A model generated the notes under the pieces. It saw only the letters and a program-made list of their open reading frames with translations, ran no database searches and had not been told where the DNA came from. From contig CAVDRM010000008.1 of the NCBI GenBank assembly GCA_963611355.1, forward strand, positions 10,258 through 74,257: a stretch of DNA of 64,000 bases, written 5' to 3'. Source of the DNA: CAVDRM01 sp963611355. Lineage in GTDB: Bacteria; Bacillota; Clostridia; Christensenellales; Aristaeellaceae. Below, piece by piece: positions 40,577 to 47,795 of this stretch. How positions within the stretch are numbered: position 1 is the first letter of the stretch; every line of letters starts with the position of its first letter. A program made the translations under genes and the position numbers.

Positions 40577-41758
40577 TCAGACACCGAGGATGGTGATGCC
40601 GTCGATGTCAAGGTCAAAGTACGGAGCGGAGCGGAAGGTGGACTCTTTGAATTCGCCGTCAATGACGACTTCGGTCTCGCCCTGATAGTCGCCCATGTCA
40701 TCCACGTCGGCCAGATAGGTGGTGAGGGTTTCGCCGTTCACGGTGAAAGCGGCGGTATCAAAGACCTTCGTTTCGCCACTTTCCAGCGCAGCCTTTACCT
40801 CTTCCAGCTTTTCTACGGTGCCGGCGGCGGCAACGGCCTCGTTCACGTCAGACAGAACCACAGAGTCGGTCGCAATGGTGCCGGTCCAGTCGGTGTCAAT
40901 GGCTTCGCCGTTCGCAGCGCAGCTAATGATGTATTCGAAGTAGGGTTCCCAGTTAACGCGGGAGGAAACGATGAAGGTATTGGGGCAGGCGGCGATGGTG
41001 CTGCCGTTGTAGGAGACGTTCGGAACACCGGCAACCTCACAGGCAGTGGGAGCGCCCATGGAGTCGGCGTGCTGGCTGATGAGCTTGCAGCCGCGGCTGA
41101 TGAGGAGCTGAGCGCCTTCCTTTTCCAGCGCTTCATCATACCAGGAATTGGTGAAGGTCACTTCCATGGTCACGGTGGGGCAAACGGAGCGGGCACCCAG
41201 GAAGAAGGAGGTGTAGCCGGATTTCACTTCGGCGTAGGGATAAGCGCCGACATAGCCGATCTTGGCTTCTTCGGCGGTGAATTCGCCGTTTGCAATCATT
41301 TCGTTCAGCTTGAGGCCGGCGGCAACGCCCGCCAGATAACGGCCTTCATAGATGGTAGCGAAGGCGTTGTGATAGTTGGCGAGGTTCTCGGTGTGCGCCT
41401 TGGTGCCGGTGGCGTGGCAGAACTGCACATCCGGGAATTCCTTGGCAGCTTCAATCATGAAGGATTCATGGCCGAAGGAATCGGCAAACACGATGTCGCA
41501 GCCGTCTTCCGCCAAATCAGCGGCGGCGTCGTAGCATTCCTGACCTTCGGGGATGTTGGTGCGCAGGATGTATTCAACGCCCAGCTTTTCGCAGGCATCC
41601 TTGGCAGCGCTCAGGAAGTTTAAGTCATAGGTAGAGTTTTCATCGTGCAGGAAGATGAAGCCGACCTTAACGGAAGAGGCGTCAGCCGCCGTTGCGGAGA
41701 CGGAGACAAGGGTCAGGCACAGGGCAAAGGTCAACAGAAGGGCTGCGAACTTTTTCAT
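40577..41758 (-). CDS. BMP-family substrate-binding protein (purine nucleoside importer)
   Basis: Extracytoplasmic binding protein of the PnrA/BMP family, 393 residues. The signal peptide ends SATA near residue 24 and lacks a lipobox cysteine, although most Gram-positive BMP proteins are lipoproteins. Seen: VKVGFIFLHDENSTYDLNFL, ADLAEDGCDIVFADSFGHES, NLANYHNAFATIYEGRYLAG and KIGYVGAYPYAEVKSGYTSF. BMP proteins bind purine nucleosides. It follows xpt, so imported bases or nucleosides would feed salvage. ATG 41758 follows GGAGG. Confidence 0.94.
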   Translation of the reverse strand: MKKFAALLLTFALCLTLVSVSATAADASSVKVGFIFLHDENSTYDLNFLSAAKDACEKLGVEYILRTNIPEGQECYDAAADLAEDGCDIVFADSFGHESFMIEAAKEFPDVQFCHATGTKAHTENLANYHNAFATIYEGRYLAGVAAGLKLNEMIANGEFTAEEAKIGYVGAYPYAEVKSGYTSFFLGARSVCPTVTMEVTFTNSWYDEALEKEGAQLLISRGCKLISQHADSMGAPTACEVAGVPNVSYNGSTIAACPNTFIVSSRVNWEPYFEYIISCAANGEAIDTDWTGTIATDSVVLSDVNEAVAAAGTVEKLEEVKAALESGETKVFDTAAFTVNGETLTTYLADVDDMGDYQGETEVVIDGEFKESTFRSAPYFDLDIDGITILGV

Positions 41759-41816
41759 TTCAGGTTTCCTCCTTGCTTTTTCCCACGGTAGTATTTTTGT
41801 TCCTCTATCATCAATG

Positions 41817-42395
41817 TCAGTCCTCTTCAAGCACGACTTGTCCGTCCTCAATGCTCTTGATGACCGCCAATGACTTCAAATCGATTCCCTGCGCACGCAG
41901 GCGGGCGCCTCCCTGCTGGAAGCCCTTTTCCACGCCGATGCCAACGCCGCAGACCTTGCTGTCCAGCGCCTCGACCAGCCGCATCATGCCGCTGACCGCA
42001 TTGCCCTCGGCCAGAAAATCGTCCACAATCAGCACGCGGCTGCCGATGGGCATATACTTTCTGTCCACGCGGATGTAGTTGTCGCATCCGTGCGTGTAGG
42101 AGTAAACGGGGGTCTGCGCCATGTCGTCAGACTGATTCCGCGCCGCGGATTTCTTTGCATACACAACGGGGATGTCGCCAAGCGCGTGCGCCGTGGTCAA
42201 TGCCAAGGCAATGCCGCTGGCCTCCACGGTCAGAATAATGGTGGGACGCTCTGCGCGGAAATGCTCGCCCAGCGCTTCGCCCATCTTGAACAGCAGCGCT
42301 ACATCAATGCGATGATTCAGGAACATATCCACCTTGACGATGTCATCGCTGATGCCCCGTCCGAACTTCAAAATCGCTTCGTTCAGCTCTTTCAT
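41817..42395 (-). CDS. xpt: Xanthine phosphoribosyltransferase
   Basis: Converts xanthine (and weakly guanine) plus PRPP to XMP or GMP in purine salvage. 192 residues, standard. Seen: FLNHRIDVALLFKMGEALGE, ILTVEASGIALALTTA, the PRPP loop VLIVDDFLAEGNAVSGMMRL and GVGIGVEKGFQQGGARLR, all Xpt hallmarks. First gene of the purine operon. The promoter at 42464-42492 leaves a leader of only about 60 bases, too short for a purine riboswitch. A sequence resembling a PurR box lies in the leader. Confidence 0.98.
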   Translation of the reverse strand: MKELNEAILKFGRGISDDIVKVDMFLNHRIDVALLFKMGEALGEHFRAERPTIILTVEASGIALALTTAHALGDIPVVYAKKSAARNQSDDMAQTPVYSYTHGCDNYIRVDRKYMPIGSRVLIVDDFLAEGNAVSGMMRLVEALDSKVCGVGIGVEKGFQQGGARLRAQGIDLKSLAVIKSIEDGQVVLEED

Positions 42396-42432
42396 GCGCT
42401 TCTGCTCTCCCCACTCTTATCTGCGTTCTCAA

Positions 42433-42445
42433 AAACACGAACATT
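42433..42445 (-). promoter_or_regulatory. PurBox-like site in the xpt leader
   Basis: AAACACGAACATT matches the Bacillus PurR box consensus AWWWCCGAACWWT at 11 of 13 positions. Only one box is seen, whereas Bacillus PurR normally uses two, so support is weak. It sits within a larger AT-rich inverted repeat (about 42425-42459). Confidence 0.3.
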
Positions 42446-42463
42446 CTTTTTGAAAACAGGATT

Positions 42464-42492
42464 ATTATACGGCATTTTATCGGCAAACGCAA
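42464..42492 (-). promoter_or_regulatory. Promoter of the xpt-nucleoside importer operon
   Basis: On the minus strand: -35 TTGCGT (42487-42492), 17-base spacer, consensus -10 TATAAT (42464-42469). Confidence 0.75.
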
Positions 42493-42698
42493 GGGCAGAT
42501 GGCGGAAAATTTGGCCGTTTTAGCAAAATTTACTTATTTTCCCGAATTATCCGGAAATTCTTGCACGATTTGCACAAAATTGTGTCACGGGGAACGGTTC
42601 CTGCCTTGAATTGGCTCTTTTTTTCGCTCCCGCTCCTTTCGCTCGGAAAATCGGCATAAAAAAAGACCGCCGAAGCGGTCGATGCCGATGGTCGTTTC

Positions 42699-44027
42699 TT
42701 ACACATCGGGCAGCGCCTTGGTGTATTTTTGGATGGCCGCTGCCGCATAGATCATGACCAGCAGCTCCGTTATGGGCATGGTCAGCCAGATGGCATCTGC
42801 ACCCACGATGACGGGCAGAAGCAAAATCAGAGCGCCGCTGATGATCAGCCCCCGCGCCACGGAGACGATGAACGCCGCTTTCGGCCTCATGATGGCTTGG
42901 AAATAATAGGTCGAAAAAATGTTGAACGGAAGCAGCAGGAAGGACAGCGCATAGGTGCGGATGATGGCGGGCGCCATGGCCAGAATTTCCTGCGTCGGCG
43001 ACATAAAAATGCGGATGCAAAGATTGGGGACGGCCATGCTGAGCGCCGTCCAGAACACGCCGAAGAACGCGGCCGTGTCAAGCGAAAGGGCGAGCGTCTG
43101 CCGAATCCTTGTGCCTTTTCCCGCACCGAAGTTGGTGGAAACGATGGGCTGCGCCGCCTGCCCCACGCTGTATGCGCAGCACTGCACAAAGGTGCTGACC
43201 TGAATGACAGGGCCGTAAATCGCCAGGGCATTCGAGCCGAGATGCATCATAATCTGCCGGTTAAACAGCACGGTCAGGATGCCCATCGCCACGTCGATAA
43301 AGAAGGTAGAAAAGCCCGTGACGGAAATCTCGCGGAGCTTATGCATAAGCGCGTCCGTCTTGACCAAACGCAGGGTGTTTTTGCGGCGCATAAAGTGCGT
43401 CAGCATGACCGCAAAGGAAAGGCAGGAGCCGATGGCGGTCGCCAGCCCCGCGCCGTAAATGCCCATACCGCAGGTGAAGACGAAGTAATAATCGCCGAAG
43501 ACATTGAAAATGCCGCCGGACAGCACGCCGAAGGTCGCAAGGCTTGGAGCGCCGTCATTGCGCAAAAAGGCCGCCAGCATCTGATTGAACAGAAACAGCG
43601 GGAAGACCAACTTGATGATGTGCATATATTTCCGCGCCAATACGAGCAGCGCCTCATCCGCGCCGAAAAAGGTCAAAATCGGCTTTTCAAAGCACAGAAG
43701 TCCGACCCAAGCCAAAATGGAGAGAATGACAGAGCCGATGACAGACGCGGTAAAATATTGATTTTCGCTGCCGTCCGAACGGGCGCCGCTCCCGCGCTTG
43801 GCGCTGAAAATGACGCTTCCGCCGATGCCCATGAGCAGCCCCAAGCTGTAAATGATGTTCCAGACCGGCGCAACGACCGCCAACGCCGCCGTGCCCTCCG
43901 GCCCGTGATACTGCCCGACCATCGCCGTATCCGCGATGGAATAAACGGACGACACCAAAGCGCTCCCAAAGGCGGCGGACAGATACCGAAAGTAGAGAGA
44001 CTTTACGTTTCCTTCGAGCAAATTCAT
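42699..44027 (-). CDS. MATE-family multidrug/cation antiporter
   Basis: A 442-residue, 12-helix exporter that uses a Na+ or H+ gradient to expel cationic compounds. Seen: ASVYSIADTAMVGQY-like SSVYSIADTAMVGQYHGPEG at the N-terminus, GMGIYGAGLATAIGSCLSFA, and CCAYSVGQAAQPIVSTNFGA in the second half, all typical of the MATE family. ATG 44027 is preceded by AAAGGAGG. The frame is open further upstream to 44102, but that part lies in the attenuator-like leader and has no RBS. The substrate is unknown. Confidence 0.93.
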   Translation of the reverse strand: MNLLEGNVKSLYFRYLSAAFGSALVSSVYSIADTAMVGQYHGPEGTAALAVVAPVWNIIYSLGLLMGIGGSVIFSAKRGSGARSDGSENQYFTASVIGSVILSILAWVGLLCFEKPILTFFGADEALLVLARKYMHIIKLVFPLFLFNQMLAAFLRNDGAPSLATFGVLSGGIFNVFGDYYFVFTCGMGIYGAGLATAIGSCLSFAVMLTHFMRRKNTLRLVKTDALMHKLREISVTGFSTFFIDVAMGILTVLFNRQIMMHLGSNALAIYGPVIQVSTFVQCCAYSVGQAAQPIVSTNFGAGKGTRIRQTLALSLDTAAFFGVFWTALSMAVPNLCIRIFMSPTQEILAMAPAIIRTYALSFLLLPFNIFSTYYFQAIMRPKAAFIVSVARGLIISGALILLLPVIVGADAIWLTMPITELLVMIYAAAAIQKYTKALPDV

Positions 44028-44050
44028 CAAATATACCTCCTTTTTCACGC

Positions 44051-44099
44051 AAAAAGGCCGGGCAAGAAACAGACATTTCAGTCTGCGCCTTGTCCGGCC
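44051..44099 (-). promoter_or_regulatory. Terminator-like hairpin in the MATE leader (candidate attenuator)
   Basis: On the minus strand, long arms GGCCGGACAAG and CTTGCCCGGCC (one mismatch) enclose an inner CAGAC/GTCTG hairpin and are followed at once by five T (44051-44055), then the MATE RBS. It lies about 40 bases after the predicted transcription start. As drawn it would stop transcription before the gene, so read-through should be regulated. Confidence 0.6.
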
Positions 44100-44141
44100 C
44101 ATCGTTTCCGTGAACGAATCGCCCTCCGACGAACAAGAGGT

Positions 44142-44169
44142 ATTGTAACAGATTCAAATTGATTGTCAA
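44142..44169 (-). promoter_or_regulatory. Promoter of the MATE gene
   Basis: On the minus strand: consensus -35 TTGACA (44164-44169), 16-base spacer, -10 TACAAT (44142-44147), giving a leader of about 105 bases. Confidence 0.75.
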
Positions 44170-44226
44170 GGGGGAAATGAAGGTTTATTCGGCAGGCAGA
44201 TAAAATCCGTCGTCAGCCTGATTTTA

Positions 44227-44769
44227 TCAGTAATTTTCGGCATTCACCTCAAAGTAGCTCTGCGGATGGTTGCAAGTGGGGCAGACCTTGGGCGCTTTTG
44301 TGCCGACCACGATGTGGCCACAGTTGCGGCATTCCCACACCTTGACCTCGCTCTTTTGGAAGACCTCGGCCAGCTCAACGTTTTTGAGCAGGGCGCGGTA
44401 GCGCTCCTCATGGTGCTTTTCGATGGCCGCTACCAAGCGGAAACGGGCGGCCAAATCTTTAAAGCCTTCTTCTTCTGCGGTCTTGGCAAAGCCTTCATAC
44501 ATATCCGTCCACTCATAGTTCTCGCCCTCGGCGGCGCTCTGCAGGTTTTCGGCGGTATTGCCGATGCCGTTCAGCTCCTTCAGCCACAGCTTGGCATGTT
44601 CCTTTTCATTCTCGGCGGTCTTCAGGAACAGAGCGGAAATTTGTTCATAGCCCTCTTTTTTTGCCACGGACGCAAAATAGGTATACTTGTTCCGCGCCTG
44701 GGACTCGCCCGCAAAGGCGGCCTCCAGATTTTTCTCCGTCTGCGTTCCCGCGTATCTCGTCTTGCTCAT
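44227..44769 (-). CDS. rbr: Rubrerythrin
   Basis: Non-haem iron peroxidase that reduces hydrogen peroxide in anaerobes. 180 residues. The ferritin-like diiron domain shows AFAGESQARNKYTYFASVAK, the ENEKEHAKLW ExxH motif and AAIEKHHEERYRALLKNVE. The C-terminal rubredoxin-like domain has CRNCG and CPTCNHPQSYF. ATG 44769 follows GGAAGGAAG. A GATAAAATC/GATTTTATC inverted repeat (44199-44228) starts at the stop codon and may end the transcript. Confidence 0.98.
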   Translation of the reverse strand: MSKTRYAGTQTEKNLEAAFAGESQARNKYTYFASVAKKEGYEQISALFLKTAENEKEHAKLWLKELNGIGNTAENLQSAAEGENYEWTDMYEGFAKTAEEEGFKDLAARFRLVAAIEKHHEERYRALLKNVELAEVFQKSEVKVWECRNCGHIVVGTKAPKVCPTCNHPQSYFEVNAENY

Positions 44770-44841
44770 GATGCTTCCTTCCTTTCATGGATGTTTTGTT
44801 TATGATGTACCCGCAAAACGGCGGGATACAACACGCGATAA

Positions 44842-45522
44842 TCATGAGAGCTTCATAAACCTCGGCCCGTCGTATCCGTTTCGGGCGACGCGTTCGTTCC
44901 ACATTCGGACGGGGCGCACCCACAGCCCAAAATACCCGTACTGCGCCTGATAGACCACCATCGGCATGAGCGTTTCCGAATGCACGGCAATGCCCAGCAC
45001 CTGATACTCTTTGCCCTTAAAATGGCGGTAGCGTCCCTCCGGCACACGCTTTTCCCCGCTTCGCCGCGACAGCTCGCCGACGGCCTTGTCAAAGAGGGAG
45101 TCCCTGCGCAAATCAGTCGATAATTCTTCATCGGCAAGCAGCGCCTCCGGCAGTATCCATCGGGTATGCTGCGCGGTCTGCTCCTGCTTTGTTTCTATCA
45201 GATAAAGCTGCCTTCGGGCGTGATGATCCTCCTGCAAAGCGGTTGCCAAGAGATGCACCGGAACGGTATCGGGCAAAGCACCGAGCGCCTGCTTTGCCAA
45301 GCGTCGGGCAGCCTCTTCGTCCGTTTCCCCCTGTAAGGCATAACCGCTGATGAACTGCCAAGCAGTGCCTTGTCCGCCCTGCAAAAGAAGCAGCTCGCCT
45401 TTTTCATTCATCGGCACGATGCCGATAAAGAGCTGCGGAGCAGCCGCCGGAGCAGCCGCATCTTTGGCACAGGTTATACCCGTTTCGCAGCCGCTTTTGC
45501 CATAATCATCCTCTTGGGCCAT
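44842..45522 (-). CDS. Nudix-like domain fused to DUF1653
   Basis: A 226-residue cytoplasmic protein. Residues about 30-150 resemble a Nudix fold (LFIGIVPMNEKGELLLLQGG), but the Nudix box at residues 60-82 (GYALQGETDEEAARRLAKQA) keeps the first Gly and Glu and has lost the metal-binding RExxEE glutamates, so hydrolysis is doubtful. Residues about 163-224 are a DUF1653 domain (YRHFKGKEYQVLGIAVHSET, GYFGLWVRPVRMW), a small domain of unknown function. ATG 45522 follows AAGGAG by 9 bases and lies 7 bases after glgB, suggesting co-transcription. Confidence 0.75.
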   Translation of the reverse strand: MAQEDDYGKSGCETGITCAKDAAAPAAAPQLFIGIVPMNEKGELLLLQGGQGTAWQFISGYALQGETDEEAARRLAKQALGALPDTVPVHLLATALQEDHHARRQLYLIETKQEQTAQHTRWILPEALLADEELSTDLRRDSLFDKAVGELSRRSGEKRVPEGRYRHFKGKEYQVLGIAVHSETLMPMVVYQAQYGYFGLWVRPVRMWNERVARNGYDGPRFMKLS

Positions 45523-45529
45523 GCAAAGC

Positions 45530-47494
45530 TCACTCCTTATTTTTGCGGGCGGACGCCAGCCCCCTGAAGGAGAAGAACACCGTTGCCAGCGGCGGCAGGC
45601 GGAACGCGGCCTGATAGGGTCTGCCCATGAGTACCTTCCTCTCCGCGTGAACGGGCAGGATATTGATGACCCCGCTGCCCGCAAACCGTTCATCATCCGT
45701 GTTCAAAATTTCCGTCAGTACGCCGTTTTTGGGAAGCGGGATGCGGTAGTTTTCATAGACCTGCGGCGTGAAATTGGTCACGCACACGAGAGCGTGGCCG
45801 TGCTTGTCCCTGCGCATGAAGGACACCACGCTTCGCTCCTTGTCGTCCGCGTTGAGCCATTCAAAGCCGTCCCAGCTGTCATCAATCTCGTACAGCGCGG
45901 GGGTGGATTGATACAGTGCGTTGATTGCCCGCACACATTTCTGCATTTCTGGATGCTTTTCATAAAGAAGCAAAAACCAGTCGAGCTGATCGTCGTCCTT
46001 CCATTCGATGAACTGCCCGAATTCTCCACCCATGAACAGCAGCTTTTTGCCCGGATGCGCAAGCTGATAGCCGTACAGCGCCCGCCAGCCGGCGAATTTC
46101 TGCCAGATGTCGCCGGGCTGTTTGTCCAGCATGGAATGCTTGCCGTGCACCACCTCGTCATGGGAAAACGGCAGGATGTAGTTTTCGCTGAAGGCGTACA
46201 TCAGGGAGAAGGTCAGCTTGTCGTGGTGATATTTCCGATAGACGGGGTCTAATTTGATATACGCCAGCATATCGTTCATCCAGCCCATGTTCCACTTGAA
46301 GCCGAAGCCGAGCCCGCCCTGGTCGGTCGGGCGGGTGACGAGCGGATAGGCGCTGGATTCCTCGGCAATCATCTGCACGCCCGGAAAACGCGCATAGACC
46401 GTCTCATTCAGGCGTTTCAGGAAAGCGATGGCCTCATGATTCAGATTCCCGCCGTCCCTGTTGGGCAGAAACTGTCCCGGCTCACGGCAGAAATCCAGAT
46501 ACAGCATACTGCTCACCGCATCGCAGCGCAGCCCGTCCGCATGGTACTGCTCAAACCAGAAGCAGGCGTTGGACAGGAGGAAGGAGCAGACCTCGCCGCG
46601 TCCGAAGTCAAACAGATGCGTCCCCCATTGCGGCATATCGCCGCGCAGGGGATTGGGATGCTCATACAGCGCCGTGCCGTCAAAGCGGCGCAGTCCGGCC
46701 TCGTCCCGCGGGAAATGAGCGGGCACCCAGTCCAAAATCACGCCAATGCCCGCATTGTGCAGCCTGTCCACCAGCGTTTTGAAGCCCTCCGGCGAACCGT
46801 AGCGCGAGGTTGGAGCATAGTAGCCCGTCAACTGATAGCCCCATGAGCCGTCAAAGGGATGCTCCATCACTGGCAGAAATTCGACGTGCGTGTAGTGCAT
46901 ATCCAAGAGGTACGGAACGAGCAGGTCGGAAAGCTCCTCATAGGAATAAAGCGTGCCGTCCTCCCTGCGCCGCCAAGTTCCCAAGTGCATTTCATAAATG
47001 TTGACGGGGCTTCGGAAGATGTTTTTCCGCTTCCGCATCCGCAGATAAGCGGCATCCGTCCATTGAAAATCGTCCAGCTCATGGATTTTTCCCGCCGTGG
47101 ACGGGCGCACTTCAAACAAAAAGGCATACGGGTCGGACTTTTCATGCCATTCGCCGTCCTCCCCCAGGATGGCGTATTTATAGGTCAGCAGCTTTTCGGC
47201 GGCGTTCGGGTATGCATAGCGCTTGGGGTCACTGCTCACGTCAAACACCCGTGCGGGCAGACGCTTTTCCCAAATGCCGTCATACTGCTTGTCCATGGGA
47301 CAGGCTTCCCTGTCCCATGCGCAGAATTCGCCTGTCAGACAGACCTTCCGCGCATTGGGCGCCCAGACGGAAAAACAGAAATAGTCTTCTCCGTCCATGT
47401 AAAGCCTGTGCGCGCCTAAAAAACGGTACGCATCCGCGCATGTTCCCGCATGAAAGCTGTCGCGCATACGGCTGTCCGGCGGCGTGTAGCGCAT
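45530..47494 (-). CDS. glgB: 1,4-alpha-glucan branching enzyme
   Basis: Introduces alpha-1,6 branches into glycogen (GH13). 654 residues. An N-terminal CBM48-like domain (DYFCFSVWAPNARKVCLTGE) is followed by the catalytic barrel with MEHPFDGSWGYQLTGYYAPT, nucleophile Asp in DGLRCDAVSSMLY, acid Glu in MIAEESSAYP and Asp in FSHDEVVHGK, then a C-terminal beta domain. ATG 47494 follows AAGGAGG by 8 bases. No other glycogen genes are nearby. Confidence 0.96.
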   Translation of the reverse strand: MRYTPPDSRMRDSFHAGTCADAYRFLGAHRLYMDGEDYFCFSVWAPNARKVCLTGEFCAWDREACPMDKQYDGIWEKRLPARVFDVSSDPKRYAYPNAAEKLLTYKYAILGEDGEWHEKSDPYAFLFEVRPSTAGKIHELDDFQWTDAAYLRMRKRKNIFRSPVNIYEMHLGTWRRREDGTLYSYEELSDLLVPYLLDMHYTHVEFLPVMEHPFDGSWGYQLTGYYAPTSRYGSPEGFKTLVDRLHNAGIGVILDWVPAHFPRDEAGLRRFDGTALYEHPNPLRGDMPQWGTHLFDFGRGEVCSFLLSNACFWFEQYHADGLRCDAVSSMLYLDFCREPGQFLPNRDGGNLNHEAIAFLKRLNETVYARFPGVQMIAEESSAYPLVTRPTDQGGLGFGFKWNMGWMNDMLAYIKLDPVYRKYHHDKLTFSLMYAFSENYILPFSHDEVVHGKHSMLDKQPGDIWQKFAGWRALYGYQLAHPGKKLLFMGGEFGQFIEWKDDDQLDWFLLLYEKHPEMQKCVRAINALYQSTPALYEIDDSWDGFEWLNADDKERSVVSFMRRDKHGHALVCVTNFTPQVYENYRIPLPKNGVLTEILNTDDERFAGSGVINILPVHAERKVLMGRPYQAAFRLPPLATVFFSFRGLASARKNKE

Positions 47495-47656
47495 GGCTGT
47501 CGCCTCCTTTTCTGTCATTTCGTCCCTTATGTATCATATCATATCAGGAGCAAAAATTCCAGTACGCAAAAAAGGCAGGGCGTGTTAATTTTTTGAGAGA
47601 AAAAAGGACAGAGGATATCCGGCTGCGCAAAAATTTAACATGAACTTTACATGACC

Positions 47657-47685
47657 TTGACGAACGGAGGCTAAACAGATATAAT
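47657..47685 (+). promoter_or_regulatory. Promoter of the ferric-type ABC importer
   Basis: -35 TTGACG (47657-47662), 17-base spacer, consensus -10 TATAAT (47680-47685). The leader is about 105 bases. Confidence 0.8.
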
Positions 47686-47699
47686 AATCTTGTTATATC
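47678..47699 (+). promoter_or_regulatory. Dyad overlapping the -10 box (candidate metal-repressor operator)
   Basis: Perfect 7-base inverted repeat GATATAA (47678-47684) and TTATATC (47693-47699) with an 8-base spacer. It covers the -10 box and the likely transcription start. AT-rich GATA..TATC dyads recall Fur- or DtxR-type sites, but the spacing is not that of a classical Fur box. Confidence 0.5.
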
Positions 47700-47795
47700 A
47701 ACTGACTGGAAGATTTTATTATCCCATGACTGCCCCGCGCAGATGAGGCGTTTTCGGCGCAAAGGCTGTGCGTGTGCCCAAAGGAGTTGTTTCCC

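Larger units (their letters stand above)
47495..47795. promoter_or_regulatory. Divergent control region of glgB and the ferric-type importer
   Basis: About 300 bases between opposite genes. For the plus strand it holds a strong promoter (47657-47685) with an overlapping dyad (47678-47699). For glgB, TATGAT-like sequences lie around 47530-47545 on the minus strand with a less certain -35. No open frame of interest. Confidence 0.5.

Noticed and set aside
42396..42470. Guanine/xanthine riboswitch upstream of xpt
   Set aside because: The leader is about 60 bases and lacks the three-way junction core sequences.
44028..44102. N-terminal extension of the MATE protein to ATG 44102
   Set aside because: The extension falls in the terminator-like hairpin, has no RBS, and ATG 44027 has a strong one and matches the family start.
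44100..44141. A single ACGG loop in the MATE leader that recalls guanidine-II (mini-ykkC) riboswitches
   Set aside because: That class needs two tandem ACGR-loop hairpins; only one weak stem is present.
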